DNA of 64,000 nucleotides from contig NZ_JAUEPM010000007.1 in the NCBI RefSeq assembly GCF_030406385.1, positions 150,549 through 214,548 on the forward strand, written 5' to 3'. Of this stretch, positions 1 through 8,808 are shown one piece after another; position 1 is the first letter of the stretch; each line of letters opens with the position of its first letter. Origin of the DNA: Microbacterium oryzae (GTDB taxonomy: Bacteria; Actinomycetota; Actinomycetes; Actinomycetales; Microbacteriaceae). Below the pieces are notes generated by a model. That model was not told where the DNA came from, made no database searches, and worked only from the letters and a program-made list of their open reading frames with translations. The position numbers and the translations under genes were made by a program.

Positions 1-1247
1 TGCGTGGGCGCGGCCGACTGGAAGCCGATGACGGCGAGCGCGTAGCCGCCGACGCCGCCGGCGACCGCCTGGCCGACCTTGCGCGCCCAGGTGTTGATCG
101 CGTACACGGAGCCATCGTCGCGGTGGCCGCTGCGGACCTCCTCGGCGTCGATGATGTCGCCCACGACCGCCCAGATCAGCAGGTTGTAGAAGCCGATGCC
201 GAAGCCGGCGAGCAGGTTCAGGAGGATGAAGACCCACGGCTGCTGCACGTGCAGGAAGAAGAGCGCGAGGTAGATCGCCGCCGTGCCGAAGAGCGCGACG
301 ACGAGCACCTCCTTCTTGCCGAAGCGACCTGCGAGGCGCGCGGCGAACGGCGCGAGGAGGAGTCCGGGCAGGTAGGTCGTCAGCTGCGCGGGCCCCGACA
401 TGGCGCCGTTGTTGAAGTGGTAGAGCCACAGGTACGCGGCCATCGTCGCGACGAAGAGGCTCGCGAGCATGATGACGACGTTGGCGACGATGAGCGTGAG
501 CAGCGGGCGGCTGCTGACGAGCTGCCGCAGCAGCGAGCCGAAGCTCCGGGGCTGGGCGACGGGGAGCGCCTGGATGCGCTCACGCACCCCGGCGTAGCAG
601 AGGAAGTAGAACAGCGCCGCGAACACGGAGAAGATGATCGCCGTGACGAAGAACCGCCCCGGCACGACCTGCGAGGTGCCGTCGATCGTCGCGTAGATGA
701 ACAGCGGCGGCAGCAGCGAGACCGACAGGCCCGCGATGTTGGCGCCGAGCCCGCGGAAGACCGACAGCGACGCGCGGTTGACCGGCTCGTCGGAGATGAC
801 CGAGGCCATCGAGCCGTACGAGATGTTCGTCGTCGTGTAGCAGATCGACCCCCAGAGGAGGTAGGTCACGGCGGCGTACGTGAGCTTGACGCCGTAGTCC
901 CAGTCCGCGACGAACGGCGCGTACATGAGCGCGCTCGCGACCGCCACGGGGATGGCCATGCGCGCGATCCAGACGCGGAAGCGCCCCTGCGGGCTCGGCC
1001 GGTGGCGGTCGAGGAAGCGACCCCATCCGACGTCGGTGAACGCGTCGATGAGGCGCGCGGCGAGGAAGAGGGTTCCGACGTGGGCGGGGTTCAGCCCCGC
1101 CACGTTGGTGAAGTACACCATCAGATACGCCGAGGCGAAGATGAAGGTGAAGTCGTTGCCGAGGTCGCCGAACATGTAGCCGACGCGGTCGCGCCATCCG
1201 AAGGCGCGGGGGGTGACGCGCGGGCGCGCGTCTGTTGCCTGTGTCAT
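1..1247 (-). CDS. GPH-family sugar:cation symporter (partial, C-terminus outside window)
   Basis: The minus-strand frame from ATG at 1247 stays open to the window edge, giving at least 415 residues with about a dozen hydrophobic stretches. It reads like the glycoside-pentoside-hexuronide (MelB/YicJ-type) symporters: an N-terminal GYMFGDLGNDF segment, then TDVGWGRFLDRHRPSPQGRFRVW in the first cytoplasmic loop region. The family imports sugars or glycosides with a cation across the inner membrane. The C-terminus is missing because the window begins there. The gene lies downstream of the sulfatase at 1388 in the same direction, but a 140-bp gap with a strong palindrome suggests its own control. 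Uptake of a desulfated sugar is inferred from context. A long plus-strand frame over the same bases is an antisense shadow. Confidence 0.85.
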   Translation of the reverse strand, partial: MTQATDARPRVTPRAFGWRDRVGYMFGDLGNDFTFIFASAYLMVYFTNVAGLNPAHVGTLFLAARLIDAFTDVGWGRFLDRHRPSPQGRFRVWIARMAIPVAVASALMYAPFVADWDYGVKLTYAAVTYLLWGSICYTTTNISYGSMASVISDEPVNRASLSVFRGLGANIAGLSVSLLPPLFIYATIDGTSQVVPGRFFVTAIIFSVFAALFYFLCYAGVRERIQALPVAQPRSFGSLLRQLVSSRPLLTLIVANVVIMLASLFVATMAAYLWLYHFNNGAMSGPAQLTTYLPGLLLAPFAARLAGRFGKKEVLVVALFGTAAIYLALFFLHVQQPWVFILLNLLAGFGIGFYNLLIWAVVGDIIDAEEVRSGHRDDGSVYAINTWARKVGQAVAGGVGGYALAVIGFQSAAPT

Positions 1248-1291
1248 CTCTGAAAGAACCTCTCCGTTGAGCGGGCTCCGTCAGAGTACGC

Positions 1292-1327
1292 ACTCAAACG
1301 TTTGAGTACAAATCTCAATCGTTTGAG
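1292..1327 (-). promoter_or_regulatory. Tandem palindromic operator, LacI-type symmetry
   Basis: ACTCAAACGTTTGAGT (1292-1307) is a perfect 16-bp palindrome with central CG. A second near-palindrome, CTCAATCGTTTGAG (1314-1327), has one mismatched pair. Their centres are 21 bp apart, two helical turns. They end 45 bp upstream of the symporter start. The AACGTT core with flanking symmetry is typical of LacI-family operators. No LacI-family gene is visible in the window, so the cognate regulator is inferred to lie elsewhere, perhaps just left of base 1. Confidence 0.6.
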
Positions 1328-1387
1328 GCGATCCTGCTGGTCGCTCCGCACCACGCTGGGACCCGATCCAACACCTGCCGGCGCTCG

Positions 1388-2824
1388 TCAGTCCGGACGG
1401 CACTCCATCCCGCCCGGCGCGCTGAACTGCGCAAAGACGGCGTCGTCGGACGGCAGAGTGGCCTGCTCGCTCGTCTCATGGGCGACGCTCGTGAGACGCT
1501 CTGCGATCTCCTCATAGGCATCCACGCCGATCAGATTGCTGCGTTCCCAGGGGTCGATGACCCGATCGGCGAGGAAGGCGTCGTGGCTCCCCGAGTCGGT
1601 GCCCGCACCATCGAGACGGGCCGTGAGGTCGAGCCGGTACCGAGCGGTCCGGACGCAGACTCGCTGCGGCCACCCGGATCCGCCTTGCCCGGTGCCTGCG
1701 GCGAGGTTCGGAAAAGCTCGGCTGCCTGCCGCTCCGTAGCCGATGCCGCTGATGAGGTACTCCGGCTCCGGATCGGCGAAGAGATCCCGCCCGCCGATCG
1801 ATGCGGGAGCTGGCACGCCGGCGGCGGCGAGCAGGGTCCGTGCGACGTCGGCGTTGGATGCGAGGTCCGACCTGCGGATGCCTCCTTGGCCAGTGCCGTG
1901 GCCGGACACGATCAGCGGGATGCGCGAGCTCGCGGGGGCGAACGTGTGCTTGCCGTAAGCCCCGTCCTCACCGAGGTGCGCGCCATGGTCGGCGGTGAGC
2001 AGGATGGTGACCCGACCGAGCTCCGAGATCTCCTCGATGGCCTGCATGAGCACCCTCACCTGCTCGTCCAGCCAGGCGACGGCGCCGAAGTAGGCAACCT
2101 GCGCCCGGCGGAACTCCTCGGGCGACATGGCTGCACCGCGGTTGATCTCCGCGAAGCGTCGCTCGAAACCGCTGTCCGCAGGGTCCTGTCTCGGGGCGGT
2201 CGGGAATGGCAACCCCGCATACTTGCTCGCCCATGGCTCGGGCACGATCACCGGCGTGTGCGGCTGCAGGTAGGACGCGCGCACGAGAAGCGGGCCCTCG
2301 GCGTCGCGCATGGCAGCGATCGTCCCAGCGGTGATGGCTTCGGGCGGATACGGCCGATCGGAAGGCCAGGTGCCGGCGACGACGAACCCTAGCCCAGGCG
2401 TGCGCACGACCGATTCGGCCTCCGCTCCCTCGAGGAGTTCACGCATATCCGAGCCCGCGTGGTCGTCCGCTTGCCACGGGTGCATAGCGGGCGGCACGTG
2501 CTCCTTGCCGAAGGATGCCGTCCGCCACCCGGCGTCAGCGAGATGCTCGGTGAACGTGAGGATGCCCCGCTCGAGGGGGTAATCGGGCACGTACGCCTCG
2601 TTGCCCCACACTCCCGACTGGTCGGGCCTCAGTCCCGTGGCCATGCTGACGCGGGCCGGCACACATACAGGGGACGCCGTGTACGCATTGTCGAAGAGCA
2701 CGCCGGAGCGAGCGAGCCGGTCGATGTTGGGCGTGCGGATGGCGGGGTGGGGAGTGCCGTAACAACTCAAGGCGTCAGCGCGCAGCTCATCCGCGAGGAT
2801 CCACAAGATGAGGTCCCGCGTCAT
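1388..2824 (-). CDS. Type I sulfatase (CVPAR)
   Basis: A 478-residue alkaline-phosphatase-fold sulfatase. The N-terminal metal segment reads ILADELRAD (around residues 9-17; the usual second Asp is Glu13). The active-site signature is CVPAR at residues 54-58, where Cys54 would be oxidised to formylglycine, and a later TADHG segment supplies further metal ligands. No signal peptide is apparent, so it probably acts in the cytoplasm on an imported sulfate ester. The substrate cannot be read from sequence. It lies 72 bp downstream of the next sulfatase and is probably in the same operon as the TetR regulator and ABC transporter. The ATG at 2824 places the metal motif at the expected distance from the start. 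Confidence 0.9.
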   Translation of the reverse strand: MTRDLILWILADELRADALSCYGTPHPAIRTPNIDRLARSGVLFDNAYTASPVCVPARVSMATGLRPDQSGVWGNEAYVPDYPLERGILTFTEHLADAGWRTASFGKEHVPPAMHPWQADDHAGSDMRELLEGAEAESVVRTPGLGFVVAGTWPSDRPYPPEAITAGTIAAMRDAEGPLLVRASYLQPHTPVIVPEPWASKYAGLPFPTAPRQDPADSGFERRFAEINRGAAMSPEEFRRAQVAYFGAVAWLDEQVRVLMQAIEEISELGRVTILLTADHGAHLGEDGAYGKHTFAPASSRIPLIVSGHGTGQGGIRRSDLASNADVARTLLAAAGVPAPASIGGRDLFADPEPEYLISGIGYGAAGSRAFPNLAAGTGQGGSGWPQRVCVRTARYRLDLTARLDGAGTDSGSHDAFLADRVIDPWERSNLIGVDAYEEIAERLTSVAHETSEQATLPSDDAVFAQFSAPGGMECRPD

Positions 2825-2896
2825 TTCGCATCTCCCGTCGGCCTCCGTGGGCGCGCAGAACAGCTGCCGTGGAGTCTTCGCGCTCCGGTCATCGCG

Positions 2897-4459
2897 TCAC
2901 CCTTCCGCTCGCCGCGGCGCGAGGCCGCGAGCGGCGTGATTCGAGAGGACGTCCTGCCACGGGATCACGTCGTGCGCGCTCGCCCAGGACTCGTACTCCG
3001 CGACGAGCTCCCGGACGAGGTCGGGGCGCTCAGCAGCGAGGTTCCGCGACTCGATTCGGTCGGTCGCCATGTCGTACAGTTCCCAGTTACCACCCCATTC
3101 GCGCACGAGCTTCCAGTCGCCACGACGAACGGCAGCGTTGCCGATGTGCTCCCAGTGCAGAAGACGCTCACCGCCCTCGCCGCTGGGGTTTCGCCAGTGA
3201 TCGAGGAGGCTTTCACCCTCGGTGTCGGACGGAAGCCCGAGCGCGTCGAGCACCGTGGGCACGATGTCGATGACGTGGCCGGGAGCTCGGCTGATGTCGC
3301 CGTTCGCGTTCACACCGCCCGCTGGCCAACTTGCGATGAAGGGGGTGGAGATGCCTCCCTCGTGCACCCAGCGCTTCCACATGCGGAACGGGGCGTTCGA
3401 TACGGTGGCCCATTGTTCGCCGTAGCTCTGGTAGGTGTCGGCGGCGCCGGGCATGACCTCGGGGTCGTTCCCGACCAGGACAGTCTCGCCGGAGCGCGTC
3501 TGCGGCGGGCAGACAAGCTCGTTGAACGCCTTGAGTCCCGGGGGCAGCTCCTCGGCACACCCTCCGTTGTCCGAGAAGAAGAGCACGAGCGTGTCTTCCT
3601 CGACGCTGCTGTCGGCGAGCGCGTCCAGGATCCGGCCGACGCCCCGATCGAGCGCCTCAACCTGAGCGGCGTAGACGGCCATCCGCTCGACCTGCCACTC
3701 CCGGTGATCCTCCGGCCACTCGGGCAGTGCTGTCGAGTCCGGCAACGCGGCGGCGCCGGGAATGATGCCGATCTCTTCAAGCCGCCGCAGTCGGTCTTCG
3801 CGTGCCCGCGCCCAGCCCCCCGTGAACCGCTCTCGGTACTTCGCGATGTCCTGCTCCGCGGCATGAAGAGGCCAGTGGGGTGCCGTGTACGTCAGGCAGA
3901 GCAGAAAGGGATCCTGCTGCGCCGCGTGCCGACGGACGAAATCGACGCCGCTGGCGGTGATGTCGTCGGTGAGGTAGAAGCTCTCGGGCAAGGCCGTGTC
4001 CGGGACCTGCTGCTCGTTCTGCATGAGCGGTGGGCGGTAATAGCTGGTCGCGCCAGGCAGGATGCCACGGAACTCGTCGAACCCGCGCCGCGTCGGCCAC
4101 GTGTCGCTCGGCTCTCGCATCTCACTCGCTAGGTGCCACTTGCCGAAGATCCCCGTGGCGTAGCCCTCATTCTTGAGCCTCTCAGCCAGGGTCGGGACCT
4201 CCGTGCTGAGTGAGCCGGGATAGCCGTTCGGGCGGTCGTCGGCGGTGAGCACGCCGATACCGACGGAGTGTGGGTGGTGGCCCGTTAGCAGAGCGGCACG
4301 CGAGGGTGAGCAGCGGGGCGTGACATAGTACGAGGTCATGCGCACACCTCGTGCGGCGAGGCGCTCGAGCGAGGGGGTGTCGATCTCACCGCCGAAGGGG
4401 CCGATGTCGGAGAACCCGAGGTCGTCGGCGAGGATGATGATGACATTGGGGCGGGTCAT
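2897..4459 (-). CDS. Type I sulfatase, arylsulfatase A-like (CSPSR)
   Basis: A 520-residue arylsulfatase-type hydrolase. MTRPNVIIILADDLGFSD at the N-terminus carries the paired metal-binding aspartates (12-13). CSPSR at 50-54 holds the cysteine converted to formylglycine, followed by the family signature ALLTGHHPHSVGIG. FFSDNGG in the second half gives the Asp-Asn metal pair. The frame can be extended upstream by 72 codons, but the ATG at 4459 is chosen because it starts the sulfatase fold exactly and follows the TetR stop by one base. No secretion signal is seen. Its sequence resembles the sulfatases at 17524 and 19136 more than its immediate neighbour at 1388. Confidence 0.92.
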   Translation of the reverse strand: MTRPNVIIILADDLGFSDIGPFGGEIDTPSLERLAARGVRMTSYYVTPRCSPSRAALLTGHHPHSVGIGVLTADDRPNGYPGSLSTEVPTLAERLKNEGYATGIFGKWHLASEMREPSDTWPTRRGFDEFRGILPGATSYYRPPLMQNEQQVPDTALPESFYLTDDITASGVDFVRRHAAQQDPFLLCLTYTAPHWPLHAAEQDIAKYRERFTGGWARAREDRLRRLEEIGIIPGAAALPDSTALPEWPEDHREWQVERMAVYAAQVEALDRGVGRILDALADSSVEEDTLVLFFSDNGGCAEELPPGLKAFNELVCPPQTRSGETVLVGNDPEVMPGAADTYQSYGEQWATVSNAPFRMWKRWVHEGGISTPFIASWPAGGVNANGDISRAPGHVIDIVPTVLDALGLPSDTEGESLLDHWRNPSGEGGERLLHWEHIGNAAVRRGDWKLVREWGGNWELYDMATDRIESRNLAAERPDLVRELVAEYESWASAHDVIPWQDVLSNHAARGLAPRRAEG

Positions 4460-4460
4460 G

Positions 4461-5147
4461 TCAGGCCTTTCGCGGGGAGGGGCCAGCAGCCGGTGCAGGA
4501 ACATGGTCGGCTGCGTGCATGTAGGGCTTGAGGAAATCGAGGAAGAGAGCGACGGACCCACCACGGTCGAACGACCGGGGGTCGAAGACCCATTGGGCAC
4601 CCAATCCGTGAGACAGCGCGAGCATCCAGCGCGCCAATGTCTCGGCGTCGATCCCTTGCGGCAACCTGGACTCATCGATCGCCTCCGACATCCACCGGGT
4701 GAACATCTCGACGAGATTCTCGTTCCGGCGCTGGAACCAGGCGTGCCCGGGGTGGTCGTGAGCCGTGCTCTCGGCCGCGAGGATCACGAACAGCTGCACG
4801 AGCTCCGGATGCCGATCGTTCTCGGCGAGCATCTCGACATACGCTTCCAGGGGCGTCGCCCCGGCCGCTTCCAGGATGTCGCGTGCCGCGGCGTTCTGCT
4901 CATCGCGCTCCTGCAGGACGGCGATGAGCAGGGCGGCTTTCGTGGGAAAGTAGTGCAGAATCCCGGCCTGCGTGATACCGACCTCGCGCGCGATGTCGGC
5001 GAGGCTGACCGAGTGGAAGCCGCCGCGCGCGAACAGGCTCATCGCCGTGGTGAGAATCTCCTTCCGACGCTCCTCCCCGCGCGGCCGGGCGGTGACGCCC
5101 GGCCTGCTCCGACGTTGCACTTCCGTCGGTCTGCGCGCCTCGGTCAT
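4461..5147 (-). CDS. TetR/AcrR-family transcriptional regulator
   Basis: A 228-residue regulator. Residues about 25-80 form the TetR helix-turn-helix, including the run FHSVSLADIAREVGITQAG followed by LHYFPTKAALL. The remainder is a helical ligand-binding domain that cannot be assigned a ligand. It is inserted in the operon, 37 bp after the ABC ATPase gene and one base before the sulfatase start (TGA-C-ATG), so it is very likely co-transcribed with the genes it controls. A good candidate target is the promoter in front of the solute-binding protein (10398-10426), where a partly symmetric CTAACTAAGCG/CGCTAG sequence fills the spacer. That link is inferred. Confidence 0.88.
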   Translation of the reverse strand: MTEARRPTEVQRRSRPGVTARPRGEERRKEILTTAMSLFARGGFHSVSLADIAREVGITQAGILHYFPTKAALLIAVLQERDEQNAAARDILEAAGATPLEAYVEMLAENDRHPELVQLFVILAAESTAHDHPGHAWFQRRNENLVEMFTRWMSEAIDESRLPQGIDAETLARWMLALSHGLGAQWVFDPRSFDRGGSVALFLDFLKPYMHAADHVPAPAAGPSPRKA

Positions 5148-5184
5148 GTCGTCCCCGTGGATCGCTGTCGAGTAAGTGCGAGGG

Positions 5185-6819
5185 TCATGCCATCGCCTTG
5201 TCCAGGTCGGGGGTCGCCGCCAACAGTGTGCGGGTGTACTCGTGCTGTGGGTCGCCGTAGACCTCTGCGGTCGTGCCAGTCTCCACGATCTTCCCCTTTC
5301 GCATCACGGCGACCCGGTGGCTGATCTCGCGCACCACGGCGAGGTCGTGGGAGATGAAGAGGTACGCGAGACCGTATTCGTCCTGAAGTTCTCGCAGCAG
5401 ATCCAGGATCTGAGCCTGGATGGAGACGTCCAGCGCCGAAACGGGCTCGTCGAGGATCAGCAGTTGGGGGTCGGAGGCGAGTGCGCGGGCGATGCCGATG
5501 CGCTGCCGCTGACCCCCCGAGAACGCCCACGGGTAACGGTCGAAGTGTTCGGGGCCGAGGCTGACCCGGTTGAGCAGCTCGATGCTGCGCGCGCGAATGT
5601 CGCGGCGGGGAACGCCTGCGATGCTCAGCGCTTCCTCCAGCGACTGCCCTGCTGTCCGCCGGGGGTTGAGGGAGGAGTAGGGATCCTGGAACACGTACTG
5701 GACTGCGCGCGTCACGGCACGCTCCTCCTCGGCGTCGATGTGCGCGATGTCCTTCCCATGGACGAGGATCTTCCCCTCCGCCGGCCGGTTGATGCCGACG
5801 ATGGTGCGCGAGAGCGTGGACTTCCCGCACCCGGACTCGCCCACGAGGGCGAGAGTCTCGCCGGCCGCAACGTGCAGAGACACCCCATCGACGGCATAGA
5901 ACGGCGCGGGGGCACGGAACAGGCTCCGGCGCTGCGTGTTCACGTTCACCCGCAGTCCCTGCAACTCGAGCACCGGCGCAGCCTTCGCGGTCGGCTGATC
6001 GTTTCGGAGCGGCGAATCCATCTTCGGGATCGCCGACATCAGTCCGATCGTGTAAGGCTCCCGCGGCGAGCGCAGCACCTGGCGGACGGGGCCGCGCTCG
6101 ACGATGCCCCCCTTGTACATCACGACGACGTCGTCGCAGAGCTCGGCGACGACCCCCATGTCGTGCGTGATGAACACGATCGCGATACCGAGATCGTCCC
6201 GCAGGCGCCGGAGCAGGTCGAGGATCTGGGCCTGGATCGTCACGTCGAGCGCGGTCGTCGGCTCGTCCGCGATCAGCACGGCCGGATCGTTGGCCAGCGC
6301 GATCGCGATCACCACGCGTTGCCGCATGCCGCCGGAGAACTGGTGCGGGAATTTCTCCGCCGCCTCCTCCGGGTTGGGGATACCCACCTTCTCCAACAGC
6401 TCGATCGCCCGCCGCGCCGCGGCGTCGCGCTCGACGCCGTGAATTCGCATCGCCTCGGTGATCTGGTCCTTGATGCGCATGACGGGATTCAGCGCGGCCT
6501 GCGGGTCTTGGAAGATCATGGCGATCTCCTTGCCGCGCACGTCGAGCATGTCCTTCTCGCCGAGCGCGAGGACGTCACGGCCATGCAGCTCGATCCGGCC
6601 GCCGGCGACACGGCCAGGGTGACGCAGCATCCGCATCAGCGCTTTGGAGGTCACCGATTTGCCCGAGCCCGATTCGCCGACGATACCGAGGATCTGGCCG
6701 GGAGCGAGGTCGAAGCTGACGCCGTCGACCGCCTTGAGCGGACCGTCGGGCAGGTCGAAGGTGACCTGAAGGTCTTCCACGCGCAGCACCGGTGCTGGCG
6801 AGGTGGTGTCACGGATCAT
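5185..6819 (-). CDS. Dipeptide/oligopeptide-type ABC transporter ATPase, two domains fused
   Basis: A 544-residue protein with two complete ATP-binding cassettes, equivalent to a DppD-DppF (OppD-OppF) fusion. The first half has Walker A GESGSGKS (48-55), signature FSGGMRQR and Walker B LIADEPTTALD. The second half has Walker A GESGCGKS, signature FSGGQRQR and Walker B LILDEPVSALD. Both halves keep the C-terminal extensions typical of this family. It would power uptake through the two permeases encoded upstream. The ATG at 6819 overlaps the permease stop by four bases (ATGA). Members of this family carry peptides, nickel, glycosides or oligosaccharides; the neighbouring sulfatases favour a sulfated glycan or glycoside, but this is inference. 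Confidence 0.93.
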   Translation of the reverse strand: MIRDTTSPAPVLRVEDLQVTFDLPDGPLKAVDGVSFDLAPGQILGIVGESGSGKSVTSKALMRMLRHPGRVAGGRIELHGRDVLALGEKDMLDVRGKEIAMIFQDPQAALNPVMRIKDQITEAMRIHGVERDAAARRAIELLEKVGIPNPEEAAEKFPHQFSGGMRQRVVIAIALANDPAVLIADEPTTALDVTIQAQILDLLRRLRDDLGIAIVFITHDMGVVAELCDDVVVMYKGGIVERGPVRQVLRSPREPYTIGLMSAIPKMDSPLRNDQPTAKAAPVLELQGLRVNVNTQRRSLFRAPAPFYAVDGVSLHVAAGETLALVGESGCGKSTLSRTIVGINRPAEGKILVHGKDIAHIDAEEERAVTRAVQYVFQDPYSSLNPRRTAGQSLEEALSIAGVPRRDIRARSIELLNRVSLGPEHFDRYPWAFSGGQRQRIGIARALASDPQLLILDEPVSALDVSIQAQILDLLRELQDEYGLAYLFISHDLAVVREISHRVAVMRKGKIVETGTTAEVYGDPQHEYTRTLLAATPDLDKAMA

Positions 6820-7727
6820 TTGCGGTTTACCGTTCCGTTGAGAGCGTCGGAAATGAGGCTGAACGACATCGACAGCAGGATGAGGAACAGCGTGGGGCCG
6901 ATGATGTACATCGGAGCCTGCTCGATGAAGCGGATCCCCACGTTCAGCAGCGAGCCGAGCGAGGGCTCCGGCGGCTGGATACCGAGGCCGATGATGCTCA
7001 GACCCGCTTCGATGAAGATGGCGACGACGACGAAGATGGCTCCGTTGACGAGCACCGGGTCGACCGCGTTGGGCAGGATGTGGCGGACCAGGATCGTTCC
7101 CTTGCCGACGCCGAGCGTGCGTGCTGCGGTCACGTATTCGCGCTGAGACTGCTCGAGCAGCGCGGCGCGAGCCTGACGAGCGAACAACGGCAGGCCGCTC
7201 ACGGCGATCGCCACGACCAGCGCGGGCCAGCCGGGACCCATGATCAGCACGATGCAGACGCCCAGGACAACGCCGGGAAATCCGAGGATGATATCCATCA
7301 CGCGCTGCACGAACGTGCCCGCGATTCGAGAGAGCGCACCGACCAGACCGAGCGCGGTGCCGACGACCAGGCTGATGGGCACCGCAACCACGATGATCGA
7401 CAGGTCCATGCGAAGGCCGAAAGCCGTGCGGATGAAGATGTCCCGTCCGAGTTCGTCAGTCCCGAACAAGTGCGAGCCGCTCGGCCCTTGGAAGGAATCG
7501 CCGCTCTGCTGGTCGTACCCACCGGGATACAGGATCGGCGCGAGAACGGCGAGCAACACCAACGCGAGCAAGATGACGAGGCCGACCAATCCGCGCGGGG
7601 TGCGGAAGGCGGCGAGGTAGCGACGCATGGTGGCGTTCGGAGTCAGCCCGCGCTGCTGACGCTGCGCCGTGCTCACGACCTGAGTGGACGGCACGGTGAC
7701 GTTCGTCGTGGGATCGGGGTTCGGCAT
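6816..7727 (-). CDS. ABC transporter permease, DppC/OppC type
   Basis: A 303-residue inner-membrane permease. After a polar N-terminus of about 40 residues there is a first membrane helix (GLVGLVILLALVLLAVLAP), then the OppC_N-like segment with LFGTDELGRDIFIR, and the permease domain with the EAA-like run TAARTLGVGKGTILVRHILP. The frame is open further upstream, but ATG at 7727 is chosen because it lies one base after the stop of the upstream permease and gives the normal family length. It pairs with the DppB-type permease to form the channel of the importer. Confidence 0.92.
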   Translation of the reverse strand: MPNPDPTTNVTVPSTQVVSTAQRQQRGLTPNATMRRYLAAFRTPRGLVGLVILLALVLLAVLAPILYPGGYDQQSGDSFQGPSGSHLFGTDELGRDIFIRTAFGLRMDLSIIVVAVPISLVVGTALGLVGALSRIAGTFVQRVMDIILGFPGVVLGVCIVLIMGPGWPALVVAIAVSGLPLFARQARAALLEQSQREYVTAARTLGVGKGTILVRHILPNAVDPVLVNGAIFVVVAIFIEAGLSIIGLGIQPPEPSLGSLLNVGIRFIEQAPMYIIGPTLFLILLSMSFSLISDALNGTVNRK

Positions 7728-7728
7728 G

Positions 7729-8676
7729 TCAAGCGTCCAATCTGACTCGAGGGTCAAGGGCAGCCAGGATGACCTCCGTGACGAGCTGGGACACGACCGC
7801 GATGAGCACGGCGCCCATGACCAGCACCTGGACGAGCTGGTAGTCGCGGGAGTTGACTGCCTGCACGGCCAGCTGCCCGAGACCACTGCGGGCGAAGATC
7901 GCCTCGATGATGATCGCGCCTCCGAACAGCTCGCCGATTCGAAGTCCGATGGCGACCACCGCCGCGCCCAGACTGGTGCGCAGCACGTGGCGATAGGTGA
8001 TGCGCCGGGGGGACGCGCCCTTGGCGCGGGCGAGATCCACGAACTCCTCGCCACGAGTGGTGAGCATCGTGGTCTGCAGGAGCCGCGCGATACCCGGCGC
8101 CATGGCAAGGCCCAGGGCCAGAGCAGGCAACAGGAGGTACTGAATGCCGATGCCGAAGTTCTCGGTGAGTGGTACTTCGCCACTCACCGGCAGCAGCCGC
8201 CAGGTGACCCCGAAGAGCACGATGAGCAGCAGTCCCACGAGGAAGGCCGGGGTCGCGATCAGCAGCGTGTTCACCGCGTCCGCGGCGATACGCGACGCAC
8301 GGGACTGCGAGGATCCGCCGAGGATCCCCAGTGCCAGGCCGATGATGATCATGAACACGGCTGCGAGCAGTGCGAGCGAGACCGTGCTCTCGAGTCGGCT
8401 CCCGATGAGTTCGGCGACTGAGCGGTTGAAGATGTACGACACGCCCAACTCGCCGCGGAACAGGCCGCCGAGCCAGGTGAAGTACTGTGCGATCAGCGGC
8501 TGATCGAGCCCCAGGGTCGCACGGATCGCCTCGACCTGGACGGGCGTCGCCTCTGGGCCTGCGATCGTCTGCGCCGGGTCTCCGGGGGCGAAACGGGGCA
8601 ACAGGAAAGCGATCACAGAGGTCGCCGCGAGAACCAGCAGGATCGAGGGAATTTTGCTGAGCAGGAAGCGGACCAT
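7729..8676 (-). CDS. ABC transporter permease, DppB/OppB type
   Basis: A 315-residue inner-membrane permease of normal family length. It begins with the typical single helix MVRFLLSKIPSILLVLAATS, then PRFAPGDPA, a hallmark of DppB proteins (consensus FxPGDP). The domain closes with the EAA-like segment ARAKGASPRRITYRHVLR. It is the second gene of the operon, 132 bp downstream of the solute-binding protein, and is followed after one base by the DppC-type permease. Confidence 0.93.
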   Translation of the reverse strand: MVRFLLSKIPSILLVLAATSVIAFLLPRFAPGDPAQTIAGPEATPVQVEAIRATLGLDQPLIAQYFTWLGGLFRGELGVSYIFNRSVAELIGSRLESTVSLALLAAVFMIIIGLALGILGGSSQSRASRIAADAVNTLLIATPAFLVGLLLIVLFGVTWRLLPVSGEVPLTENFGIGIQYLLLPALALGLAMAPGIARLLQTTMLTTRGEEFVDLARAKGASPRRITYRHVLRTSLGAAVVAIGLRIGELFGGAIIIEAIFARSGLGQLAVQAVNSRDYQLVQVLVMGAVLIAVVSQLVTEVILAALDPRVRLDA

Positions 8677-8768
8677 CAGCGCGCCCCTCCTCGATATGTG
8701 AGCGGGGCTCGCGGCACGGCCGCTCGCCGCAGGCAGTGATTGTTCATGGAGATCCTTGAGGATGGGGC

Positions 8769-8799
8769 GGCTTCCCCCGCTGCGTGAGCAGAGGAAGCC
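8769..8799 (-). terminator. Possible attenuator hairpin between binding-protein and permease genes
   Basis: GGCTTCC (8769-8775) and GGAAGCC (8793-8799) can pair around a 17-nt loop in the gap after the solute-binding protein gene. There is no U tract, so full termination is unlikely. In ABC operons such a structure often stabilises or limits transcript so that binding protein exceeds permease. The role here is inferred. Confidence 0.35.
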
Positions 8800-8808
8800 A
8801 CCGAGCTG

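Noticed and set aside
123..1253. Long plus-strand open frame (376 codons) rich in Arg, Asp, Glu and Val
   Set aside because: It is antisense to a clear GPH symporter; high-GC DNA gives long open frames opposite real genes, and the composition is not protein-like.
2459..4132. Long plus-strand open frame over the sulfatase genes
   Set aside because: Antisense shadow of two sulfatases with full motifs; no domain recognised.
5176..7146. 656-codon plus-strand open frame
   Set aside because: Antisense to the two-domain ABC ATPase, whose Walker and signature motifs are all on the minus strand.
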